Source of the DNA: Bacteroidales bacterium
Lineage (GTDB): Bacteria; Bacteroidota; Bacteroidia; Bacteroidales; JAADJA01
Length of the DNA stretch: 5,456 bases
NCBI GenBank assembly: GCA_030635465.1
Contig: DAOVYU010000107.1
Span: forward strand, 1 to 5,456
Direction: 5' to 3'
The stretch's first letter is position 1. Each line of letters opens with the position of its first letter. Position numbers and translations under genes: made by a program. Shown one piece after another: positions 1-5,456 of the stretch. Below the pieces are notes generated by a model. It ran no database searches. It worked only from the letters and a program-made list of their open reading frames with translations, and was not told the origin of the DNA.

Positions 1-32
1 ATAATATGACCCTTTTATAAATAGAATTATTT

Positions 33-539
33 ATGGCTTTAGAAATAAATATTGACGGCAATTCTTCCAGCGTAGAATTACTTAGTAAAGATGGCAACAA
101 ACATCAGATTAAAATTGATGGAAAGTTGTTTGAAGTTGACCTGGTAATGGTAGAAAAAGGAGTTTATTCAATTATTTACAAGAATAAATCCTATAATGTT
201 GAATTGATTCAAGGTCGTGAACCGAAAACATACACAATCAACACCTTATATAATTCCTACGATATAGATATTATGGATGCGGAGGCAAAATATCTGAAAG
301 GGAGAAAACAAGATGAATTGGATGATGATAGCGCAATTTCATCACCGATGCCAGGAAAAGTAGTGAAAGTGTTGGTAAAAATAGGCGATAAAGTAAAATC
401 TGGCGATACAGTTATTATTATATCTGCCATGAAAATGGAAAGTGAATACAAGGTTAAAAGAGATCGACTCATCAAAGATATTCTTGTAAAAGAAGGTGAT
501 ACAATAGATAGTCATCAACCATTAATCATTATTGAATAA
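33..539 (+). CDS. Biotin carboxyl carrier protein of an acyl-CoA (propionyl-CoA type) carboxylase
   Basis: This 168-residue cytoplasmic protein carries the biotin that shuttles CO2 from a biotin carboxylase to the carboxyltransferase encoded next to it. Residues about 103-168 form a biotinyl domain: SSPMPGK at 103-109, then SAMKM at 131-135 with K134 as the biotinylated lysine, 34 residues from the C terminus as usual. The domain has no thumb insertion such as E. coli AccB has, so it resembles propionyl-CoA carboxylase, pyruvate carboxylase or oxaloacetate decarboxylase carriers. Residues 1 to about 90 are predicted beta-rich and probably match the BT domain that links the two halves of PCC alpha; this is inference. 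A short acidic linker (about 92-100) joins the two parts. The ATG at 33 is the first in frame and lacks a Shine-Dalgarno sequence. A biotin carboxylase gene is expected upstream; frame 3 reaches a TAA at 18-20, which could be its end, but too little is visible to say. Confidence 0.93.
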   Translation: MALEINIDGNSSSVELLSKDGNKHQIKIDGKLFEVDLVMVEKGVYSIIYKNKSYNVELIQGREPKTYTINTLYNSYDIDIMDAEAKYLKGRKQDELDDDSAISSPMPGKVVKVLVKIGDKVKSGDTVIIISAMKMESEYKVKRDRLIKDILVKEGDTIDSHQPLIIIE

Positions 540-571
540 AACAACCGACGTCGAACCATAAGATAAGCAAT

Positions 572-2107
572 ATGTCATTAGAAGAAAAATTTAAACATTT
601 TGAAGAAAGAAATAAACTGGCCGAATTAGGTGGCGGAAAAGAACGGATAGAAAGACAACACAAAGCAGGACGGAAAACATCCAGAGAACGAATTAAATTT
701 TTGATGGACCCAGAGACTTTTGTGGAAGTTGATAAATTTGTTACTCACCGCGCCACCGATTTTGGGATTGATAAAAATAAAATATTAGGGGATGGTGTTG
801 TTGCTGGATATGGAAAAATTGATGGACGATTGGTTTATGTTTTTGCACAGGATTTTACAGTTTTCGGTGGAACACTTAGTAGAGCCAATGCCGACAAAAT
901 TATAAAAATAATGGATCTGGCCCTTAAAATGGGAGCACCAGTTATTGGATTGAATGATTCAGGTGGAGCCCGGATTCAAGAAGGGGTTGAAAGCCTTGCA
1001 GGCTATGCAGATATATTTTATCGTAACACTATCGCTTCCGGAGTAATTCCACAAATATCAGCTGTATTGGGACCATGTGCTGGTGGTGCAGTTTATTCTC
1101 CTGCCATTACCGATTTTATAATGATGGTTAAGAACACCAGTTATATGTTTGTGACTGGTCCGGATGTAATTAAAACAGTTACACACGAAGAGGTAACAAA
1201 GGAAGATTTAGGTGGTGCTATGACCCATAATTCAAAAAGTGGTGTTGCACATTTTGTTGCTGAAGATGATGAGCAAGCCATGATGATGATCCGTGAATTA
1301 TTTAGTTTCATACCTTCCAATAACATGGAAGATCCACCCATGAAACCGTGTACAGATGACATTCATCGGGAAGATGAACGAATGCAAAATTTTGTCCCGG
1401 ATGATCCAAACAAACCATATGATATGAAAGAGATCCTCAATATGGTTGTTGATGAACACAACTTTTTTGAGGTAATGCCTTATTATGCACAAAATATCAT
1501 TGTAGGATTTGCCCGAATGGGTGGAAGATCAGTGGGTATTGTTGCCAATAAACCTAATAACCTGGCTGGTGTATTGGATATCAACTCATCAATAAAAGGT
1601 GCCCGTTTTGTACGCTTCTGTGATGCATTTAATATTCCCATTGTAACTTTTGTTGACGTCCCGGGTTTCCTACCAGGTACCACTCAGGAATTTGGTGGAA
1701 TTATAAAGCATGGTGCTAAATTGCTGTATGCTTTCGCTGAAGCAACTGTTCCTAAAATTACTATTATAACTCGTAAGGCTTATGGTGGTGCGTACGATGT
1801 GATGTCGAGCAAGCACATTGGAGCCGATGTGAATTTCGCTTTCCCAACAGCCGAAATTGCTGTAATGGGACCAGAAGGAGCGGTGAATATTATTTTCCGT
1901 GATAAACTCAGTGATGACGATAAGGCCAAAGCTGTTGCAGATTATAAAAAGACCTTTGCAAGTCCTTATAAAGCTGCTGCTTTAGGTTATGTTGATGAAA
2001 TTATTTATCCGAAGCAAACTCGGTTTAAGATAATTCAAGCACTGGAAATGACTCAGAATAAGGCGAAATCACATCCGCCTAAGAAGCACGGAAATATTCC
2101 TTTATAA
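572..2107 (+). CDS. pccB: Acyl-CoA carboxylase carboxyltransferase (beta) subunit, probably propionyl-CoA
   Basis: This subunit transfers the carboxyl group from carboxybiotin to an acyl-CoA, most likely propionyl-CoA to (S)-methylmalonyl-CoA, in odd-chain and branched-chain catabolism or the succinate-propionate route. The 511 residues match the full family length and contain two crotonase-like halves. The first has NDSGGARIQEG (128-138) and the oxyanion loop GPCAGGA (167-173). The second has DVPGFLPG (362-369) and RKAYGGAYDVM (401-411). The C terminus, KKHGNIPL, is typical of the family. D408 lies where PccB enzymes of actinomycetes have an aspartate linked to propionyl-CoA preference, whereas acetyl-CoA-preferring relatives have isoleucine. 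It follows the biotin carrier gene by 32 bp, in the same operon. The same fold serves the sodium-pumping methylmalonyl-CoA decarboxylase (MmdA), but no membrane subunit genes are seen here, so that role is less likely though not excluded. The start has no clear Shine-Dalgarno; the MSLEEKF N terminus fits the family. Confidence 0.93.
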   Translation: MSLEEKFKHFEERNKLAELGGGKERIERQHKAGRKTSRERIKFLMDPETFVEVDKFVTHRATDFGIDKNKILGDGVVAGYGKIDGRLVYVFAQDFTVFGGTLSRANADKIIKIMDLALKMGAPVIGLNDSGGARIQEGVESLAGYADIFYRNTIASGVIPQISAVLGPCAGGAVYSPAITDFIMMVKNTSYMFVTGPDVIKTVTHEEVTKEDLGGAMTHNSKSGVAHFVAEDDEQAMMMIRELFSFIPSNNMEDPPMKPCTDDIHREDERMQNFVPDDPNKPYDMKEILNMVVDEHNFFEVMPYYAQNIIVGFARMGGRSVGIVANKPNNLAGVLDINSSIKGARFVRFCDAFNIPIVTFVDVPGFLPGTTQEFGGIIKHGAKLLYAFAEATVPKITIITRKAYGGAYDVMSSKHIGADVNFAFPTAEIAVMGPEGAVNIIFRDKLSDDDKAKAVADYKKTFASPYKAAALGYVDEIIYPKQTRFKIIQALEMTQNKAKSHPPKKHGNIPL

Positions 2108-2112
2108 AGAAT

Positions 2113-2505
2113 TTACGCTTTAGAAGCGTTTTCGTTTTCGTATAATTGTTTGTAAAGTAGTTCTTTTTCTTCCTTTACTTGCTCAATAGTCTGATCTAAT
2201 ACGGAATTAAGTTTTTCAACCAGGGTTGGTACCTCGTCAACATTTATATTATCTCTGGTATTATTTTCTAATCTACGTATATCCTGCTTAATATCATTTA
2301 CACAAAATATATCTACAGACGATTTTAACTTATGGGCTAATCGACTAACACCATCCAGATCGTTCTTCTGAAAGCATTTGTTTAATTCGCTTAAACTTTC
2401 AGGAGTGGCTTGCAAAAATATTTTTACCATTTGAAAAATAGCTTTTTGGTCTCCTCCCAGCATTTCATTCAGGTTAGTCAGATCAAATAATTTTTTAGAA
2501 TCCAT
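2113..2505 (-). CDS. Free-standing Hpt (histidine phosphotransfer) domain protein
   Basis: This 130-residue cytoplasmic protein is a single Hpt domain, expected to relay phosphate between the receiver of a hybrid histidine kinase and a downstream response regulator. The signature AHKLKSS is at 57-63, with H58 as the phosphoacceptor. The helices around it (MVKIFLQATPESLSELNKCF at 26-45; the segment from about 71 to 112) fit a four-helix Hpt bundle, with a charged C-terminal helix to about 124. There is no kinase or receiver domain attached. It lies downstream of, and on the same strand as, the sigma-54 response regulator, 237 bp away, and has its own predicted sigma-54 promoter. Its 3' end is 5 bp from the pccB stop on the other strand. 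The ATG at 2505 is the only start that leaves a complete domain with a natural N terminus; no Shine-Dalgarno is seen. The partner kinase cannot be identified from the window. Confidence 0.9.
   Translation of the reverse strand: MDSKKLFDLTNLNEMLGGDQKAIFQMVKIFLQATPESLSELNKCFQKNDLDGVSRLAHKLKSSVDIFCVNDIKQDIRRLENNTRDNINVDEVPTLVEKLNSVLDQTIEQVKEEKELLYKQLYENENASKA
2115..2139 (+). terminator. Probable intrinsic terminator of the carboxylase operon
   Basis: A 6-bp stem, ACGCTT at 2115-2120 and AAGCGT at 2124-2129, closes a 3-nt loop and is followed by the T-rich tail TTTTCGTTTTC. It begins 8 bp after the pccB stop codon. The hairpin lies within the last codons of the convergent Hpt gene, whose stop is at 2113-2115. 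On the opposite strand the sequence after the hairpin is only weakly T-rich, so termination of the Hpt transcript there is doubtful. The stem is short and the tail is interrupted by CG, so strength is uncertain. Confidence 0.55.
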
Positions 2506-2564
2506 TGATATTGTGGTTTATATTTATTTGCGTTAGTTAAAACAATAATGTTGATACACGTTAT

Positions 2565-2624
2565 TTAGGTTAGCAACTTTTATACCATTCTTCCAATTGC
2601 CTGTGGATAAATAATTTAACCTAA
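2565..2624. repeat. 8-bp inverted repeat bracketing the Hpt promoter
   Basis: TTAGGTTA at 2565-2572 and its exact reverse complement TAACCTAA at 2617-2624 lie on either side of the predicted -24/-12 promoter, with the first arm overlapping the -12 end. A third copy of the core, AACCTAA, occurs at 2740-2746 across the stop codon of the response regulator gene, about 180 bp upstream of the predicted transcription start. The arms are too far apart for a simple hairpin, so protein binding sites are more likely. The core also occurs twice inside pccB (1551-1557 and 1982-1988), which weakens the case. Confidence 0.35.
2571..2587 (-). promoter_or_regulatory. Predicted sigma-54 (-24/-12) promoter of the Hpt gene
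   Basis: Read on the minus strand, the sequence is TGGTATAAAAGTTGCTA. Compared with the sigma-54 consensus TGGCACG-N4-TTGCW, the invariant GG and GC are present at exactly the required spacing, and the -12 box TTGCT is perfect. The -24 box departs at three positions (TGGTATA for TGGCACG). Transcription would start near 2561, about 56 bp upstream of the Hpt ATG. The gene immediately upstream encodes a sigma-54 activator, which supports the reading. AT-rich DNA produces imperfect matches by chance, so this remains a prediction. Confidence 0.6.
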
Positions 2625-2640
2625 TTATTAAAATTATTAA
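2623..2640. repeat. Tandem 9-bp AT-only repeat
   Basis: AATTATTAA occurs twice in direct succession, 36 bp upstream of the -24 box of the predicted Hpt promoter. It may be a flexible or bent segment that helps an upstream-bound activator contact sigma-54 polymerase. In sequence this AT-rich it may also be simple drift. Confidence 0.4.
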
Positions 2641-2742
2641 TTTCTCTATTTGACAAAGCAATTATACATACTTGGAAAAATAACACTTAATTAGTCAATA
2701 ATTATAATCTGGATCCAACATATATTCGTTTTTCCGATAAAC

Positions 2743-4086
2743 CTAAATTTCATTGTTTTTAATCATTCGGTGGATGGTTGATTTACCTATATCAAGCTTT
2801 TTAGCTACTACCATTACATTATTATTGTATTTCTGCAGGTAATATTTTACAATCTTCTGTACGTATCCAGTTAATGTATCTTCTTCTAATAAAAAGTCGC
2901 TTTTTGCATTGGTTGAATTAAAAGTAATATGATCTTCTTCAAGTATCCCTGAATTTGTCAGGACACATGATAATTCCATTACAGCTTTTAATTCCCTAAC
3001 ATTTCCCGGAAACGGATATTTTAGCAATTTGCTCTGGGCTTTTGCTGAAATTTCCATTTTATCCAGTTTATTTTCTTTACAGAAATCATCTACGAAAAAT
3101 TTTGCAAGAATTAAAATGTCATTTCCGCGATATCTCAATGGTGGAATCTCAATGGGCAATCCAAGTAATCTATAATACAGGTCCTCCCTAAAATTTCCTT
3201 TTTGTACTTCTTTCGATAGGTTTCTATTGGTTGCTACTACAACCCGAGCATCAAATTTAATTGGCTTATTACCACCAACACGAGTTAGCTCCTTCTCCTG
3301 AATAACCCGTAACAATTTTGCCTGCATACTCATATCCATCTCACCAATCTCATCCAGAAAAATGGTTCCTTTGTTGGCCATTTCAAACTTACCAATCTTC
3401 CTTGAATTAGCTCCTGTAAACGCCCCCTTTTCATGACCAAAAAACTCACTTTCGATTAATTCACTAGGTATTGCTGTAACGTTTATTGGCACGAACGAAT
3501 GTTTAACTCTTATTGAATTATAATGTATCGCTTTAGCAACCAGTTCTTTTCCAGTTCCTGTCTCCCCATAAAGTGAAACAGTGATATTGGTAGTAGTTGC
3601 TTTCTCTATCAATTTAAAAATCTGCTTTATAGCAGGACTAGTACCCCGAATTATCTTTTTGAATTCATATTTTTTACCAATCTCCTCTTTTAATTCGTTG
3701 ATCTCCTCTTTTAATTCGAGTCTTTCCTTAATGTTTTTTAATGTATTCCATAATCGTTCCTTAGTATCTTCATCTTTTACAAAATAATCGTATGCACCGT
3801 CTTTGAGCAACTTTACAGCTGTAGCTACATCTTCCTGTCCTGAAACTATTACTATAGGTATATCCTGATTGTATTCTTTTACTTTTTTGATTACTTCAAA
3901 ACCCGACATATCGGGAAGTGAAAAATCCAGAGATATTAAGGATGGTGACTGATACAGGTTTTTCAAACATTCCTCACCAGTATCAAATTTGACTACTTCA
4001 TTATCTGGATTTAATGACAAATGATATTTTAGCATTTCTCCATATAATGGATCATCCTCAACAATAAATATCTTAAAAGGGTTCAT
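2743..4086 (-). CDS. Sigma-54-dependent response regulator (NtrC family)
   Basis: This 447-residue regulator activates sigma-54 RNA polymerase when phosphorylated. Residues 1 to about 120 are a receiver domain: acidic pocket E10-D11-D12, phosphoacceptor D54 (LDFSLPDMSG), S82 and K104. A coiled-coil linker (about 118-140) leads into a full AAA+ domain (about 146-385): Walker A GETGTGKE at 174-181, the sigma-54 contact loop GAFTGA at 221-226, Walker B IFLDEIGEM at 242-250, arginines R300 and R306 in the FREDLYYRL segment, and GNVREL at 361-366. A Fis-type helix-turn-helix closes the protein (about 423-443). All catalytic motifs are intact. No kinase gene is adjacent; the Hpt gene downstream is the obvious phosphodonor candidate, though that link is inferred. 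No sigma-54 promoter is seen before this gene itself. The ATG at 4086 gives the normal receiver N terminus (MNPFKIFIVEDD). The target genes are unknown apart from the predicted Hpt promoter. Confidence 0.95.
   Translation of the reverse strand: MNPFKIFIVEDDPLYGEMLKYHLSLNPDNEVVKFDTGEECLKNLYQSPSLISLDFSLPDMSGFEVIKKVKEYNQDIPIVIVSGQEDVATAVKLLKDGAYDYFVKDEDTKERLWNTLKNIKERLELKEEINELKEEIGKKYEFKKIIRGTSPAIKQIFKLIEKATTTNITVSLYGETGTGKELVAKAIHYNSIRVKHSFVPINVTAIPSELIESEFFGHEKGAFTGANSRKIGKFEMANKGTIFLDEIGEMDMSMQAKLLRVIQEKELTRVGGNKPIKFDARVVVATNRNLSKEVQKGNFREDLYYRLLGLPIEIPPLRYRGNDILILAKFFVDDFCKENKLDKMEISAKAQSKLLKYPFPGNVRELKAVMELSCVLTNSGILEEDHITFNSTNAKSDFLLEEDTLTGYVQKIVKYYLQKYNNNVMVVAKKLDIGKSTIHRMIKNNEI
3680..3718. 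repeat. 18-bp direct repeat encoding a duplicated heptad in the regulator linker
   Basis: The 18-bp string ATCTCCTCTTTTAATTCG occurs at 3680-3697 and again at 3701-3718, a period of exactly 21 bp or seven codons. In the protein it gives ELKEEIN (124-130) followed by ELKEEIG (131-137), two copies of one coiled-coil heptad between the receiver and the AAA+ domain. The near-perfect DNA identity suggests recent tandem duplication. Confidence 0.9.
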
Positions 4087-4141
4087 ATAAGCAAATATTT
4101 CGTTTCGAATTTACAACTTTTATTGCAATTTTCCCAAAATG

Positions 4142-4156
4142 AGAAAATTATTTTCT
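4142..4156. repeat. 15-bp palindrome, possible operator
   Basis: AGAAAATTATTTTCT is a perfect 7-bp inverted repeat around a single central base. It lies 56 bp upstream of the response regulator ATG, where an operator over or next to its promoter would be expected. It consists almost wholly of A and T, so chance is possible. Confidence 0.35.
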
Positions 4157-4184
4157 ACAATTAGCACAATTTTATAATTCACAA

Positions 4185-4203
4185 TGCAAATAACTGTTTT
4201 GCA
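4185..4203. repeat. Dyad TGCAAA-N7-TTTGCA, possible operator
   Basis: The arms at 4185-4190 and 4198-4203 are exact reverse complements. The 19-bp span with a 13-bp centre-to-centre distance is of the size bound by dimeric helix-turn-helix regulators. It sits about 100 bp upstream of the response regulator start. No second copy of this dyad was found near the Hpt promoter. Confidence 0.35.
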
Positions 4204-4212
4204 ATAAGTTTC

Positions 4213-4234
4213 ATCTCAAGCATGAGATTAATCT
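4213..4234. repeat. Overlapping dyads ATCTCA-N4-TGAGAT and AGATTAATCT
   Basis: ATCTCA (4213-4218) and TGAGAT (4223-4228) form a 6-bp inverted repeat with a 4-nt spacer, which overlaps the perfect 10-bp palindrome AGATTAATCT (4225-4234). A T-run follows shortly (4236-4241), so a weak plus-strand hairpin terminator can be drawn, but no plus-strand gene ends here. A protein-binding site is the other reading. Confidence 0.3.
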
Positions 4235-4253
4235 AATTTTTATCACTTCATAC

Positions 4254-4273
4254 TAAGAATTAATGGATTCTTA
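4254..4273. repeat. Dyad TAAGAAT-N6-ATTCTTA
   Basis: Exact 7-bp arms at 4254-4260 and 4267-4273 surround a 6-nt spacer. A further 7-bp inverted repeat, ACCATAA (4280-4286) and TTATGGT (4306-4312), follows with a 19-nt spacer. One or so repeats of this size are expected by chance in a region this long and AT-rich. Confidence 0.3.
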
Positions 4274-4498
4274 CGAAAAACCATAACTAATTGTTACATA
4301 AAAATTTATGGTGCCTGATGAAATTATCTGGGATTATTTTTCTGTTTGATTTATTTCCCATATTTAGAAATTCCATTCAGCTTCATTTTGAAACACTTAA
4401 CCAATTTGGGAAATCCGATTTCAGTTCAAGAATATTATTCAATAGACGTTTAATTTTAATTGTTAAATTTGACCGTTTGATAAATCTTCAAATTTTCG

Positions 4499-5456
4499 AT
4501 GATTAGAAAAATCCTTATTATAATAGGTAAAATGTTTTTGTATTTTATTCTATCTCTATTATTCCTTATAACTATAGAATATATTACCTGTCCGATTTAC
4601 AATTTTACTTCGACAAATCCATTTAGTGGGGATCACTTTTTCAATCCTTATTCAAAAATGGATAGTTCCTATTGGCGAAAAGCCAATTTCCAGATACAAT
4701 CTTATGCCTGGAAAGGTATTACTTCTGGCAGGGGAAATACAAATGAGAAAATACATGAAATCTATAGCAGATTAGGATATGATATCATAGCCACATCAGA
4801 TTACCAGAAAATAAACCGTTACCGACAGGAATTTCCTGATTATATCCCAGTATATGAACACGGTTATGGAATAAAAAAGAATCACCAGGTATTGATTGGA
4901 GCTCAAAAGGTGTTGTGGAGAGACTATCCGTTTTTTCAGACCATTCACAATAAGCAACATATATTAAACCTTCTGAAGGCAGATAATGAATTGGTATATA
5001 TTGCTCATCCAAAGTTAAGACATGGATATCAACCTGCTGATATGCAAAGTTTGGGTAATTATGATGGAATCGAAGTCTTAAACAATTACCGTACATCTTT
5101 GGAACACTGGGATGCAGCCTTATCAACCGGAAATTATGTGACTATCCTTGGAAATGATGATGCCCATGATATTACGAATCCAGATGAAATAGGTCATCAT
5201 TGCACATTTATTCAATCAGCTACGACAAATAGAGCTGATATTCTGGCCGCTATGAAATCAGGAAATGCATTTGGTGCCATGATTTATCGTCCGAATGGTG
5301 AGCCGTTTGAAACTAAGATTGAACGTACAAAGGTGCTTCCCATTCTTAAAGCTGTAAAGATTTCAAATGATACATTGTTTGTAGATACCGATTCCATTGC
5401 CCGTGAATTCAGATTTATTGGTCAAAATGGAAATAATCTGCTAACGGAAAATCATA
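4499..5456 (+). CDS. Membrane-anchored PHP-like protein with altered metal site, cut off by the window end
   Basis: The frame runs open from an ATG at 4499 to the window edge, giving the first 319 residues. MIRK followed by a hydrophobic stretch (about 5-29) is a signal anchor, which would place the rest outside the cytoplasm. Residues about 63-265 follow the motif order of PHP (polymerase and histidinol phosphatase) metal-dependent phosphoesterases: YDIIATSDY (94-102), VYEHG (118-122), VYIAHPK (166-172), DGIEVLN (189-195) and LGNDDAH (217-223). Compared with the family, the opening HxH is Q65-I-Q67 and the usual Asp-His is D101-Y102, while E120, H170, D221 and H223 are kept. From about 280 a beta-rich C-terminal domain seems to begin. 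The protein may therefore be a modified hydrolase or a non-catalytic binding protein; its substrate is unknown. An internal ATG at 4532 would keep the membrane segment but lose the basic N terminus. The gene is divergent from the response regulator. Confidence 0.8.
   Translation, partial: MIRKILIIIGKMFLYFILSLLFLITIEYITCPIYNFTSTNPFSGDHFFNPYSKMDSSYWRKANFQIQSYAWKGITSGRGNTNEKIHEIYSRLGYDIIATSDYQKINRYRQEFPDYIPVYEHGYGIKKNHQVLIGAQKVLWRDYPFFQTIHNKQHILNLLKADNELVYIAHPKLRHGYQPADMQSLGNYDGIEVLNNYRTSLEHWDAALSTGNYVTILGNDDAHDITNPDEIGHHCTFIQSATTNRADILAAMKSGNAFGAMIYRPNGEPFETKIERTKVLPILKAVKISNDTLFVDTDSIAREFRFIGQNGNNLLTENH

Larger units (their letters stand above)
4087..4498. other. Divergent intergenic region with candidate regulatory dyads
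   Basis: This 412-bp, very AT-rich gap separates the response regulator (leftward) from the PHP-like gene (rightward), so it must hold both promoters. No RNA gene or riboswitch is recognisable and no correctly spaced -24/-12 element was found on either strand. A TAAATTTG at 4464-4471 matches the Bacteroidota -7 element TAnnTTTG and lies 27 bp before the PHP-like ATG, but no TTTG -33 element stands at the right distance. Several inverted repeats lie between 4142 and 4312. The right half (4313-4498) shows nothing beyond a low-complexity open frame judged spurious. Confidence 0.6.

Noticed and set aside
1..20. Possible 3' end of an upstream gene (frame 3, TAA at 18-20)
   Set aside because: Only five codons are visible, all three frames contain a stop in this stretch, and no family feature can be recognised.
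546..553. 8-bp palindrome CGACGTCG between the two carboxylase genes
   Set aside because: It is short, isolated in a 32-bp operon gap, and has no T-tail or second copy to suggest a function.
2650..2669. TTGACA followed by TATACAT on the plus strand
   Set aside because: The spacing is 7 bp rather than about 17, Bacteroidota use different promoter elements, and no plus-strand gene lies downstream.
3486..3505. Plus-strand TTGGCACG resembling a perfect sigma-54 -24 box
   Set aside because: The -12 position reads AATG instead of TTGC, it lies inside the response regulator coding sequence, and no plus-strand gene follows.
4291..4506. 71-codon plus-strand open frame overlapping the PHP-like start by 8 bp
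   Set aside because: It begins with TTG (first ATG at 4318), its translation is Phe/Leu/Ile-rich with no recognisable domain, and the composition matches translated AT-rich non-coding DNA.
4785..5126. 113-codon minus-strand open frame
   Set aside because: It lies wholly inside the plus-strand PHP-like gene, whose frame shows clear family motifs; this one shows none.

Overview
The window looks like an AT-rich chromosome segment from a member of the Bacteroidota. The evidence is protein style (Lys/Ile/Asn-rich), a propionyl-CoA-type carboxylase encoded as separate small biotin-carrier and carboxyltransferase genes, and the lack of a convincing Shine-Dalgarno sequence before any of the five starts, which is usual in that phylum. 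No rRNA, tRNA, CRISPR array, insertion sequence or phage gene is visible.

Positions 33-2107 (+ strand) carry a two-gene carboxylase operon: a thumbless biotin carboxyl carrier protein with an N-terminal domain, then a 511-residue acyl-CoA carboxyltransferase with both oxyanion-hole motifs. The aspartate after the second motif favours propionyl-CoA. The biotin carboxylase needed to complete the enzyme is not in the window and probably lies just upstream. A small hairpin with a T-rich tail ends this operon inside the 3' end of the convergent next gene.

Positions 2113-4086 (- strand) carry a signalling pair: an NtrC-type sigma-54 response regulator (REC, AAA+ with intact GAFTGA, Fis-type HTH) and, downstream of it, a free-standing Hpt phosphotransfer protein. 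The 237-bp gap between them contains a correctly spaced sigma-54 (-24/-12) promoter pointing into the Hpt gene. An 8-bp inverted repeat brackets the promoter and a third copy of its core lies farther upstream. This suggests that the regulator, or another sigma-54 activator, drives expression of the Hpt protein, giving a feedback-wired phosphorelay whose sensor kinase is encoded elsewhere. The regulator's linker contains an exact one-heptad duplication, still visible as an 18-bp DNA repeat.

Positions 4087-4498 are non-coding and divergent, with several short dyads that could be operators. From 4499 to the window end runs an incomplete, membrane-anchored PHP-like protein. It keeps the later metal-site motifs (Glu, His-Pro, Asp-Ala-His), but the first HxH is QxQ and the usual Asp-His is Asp-Tyr.
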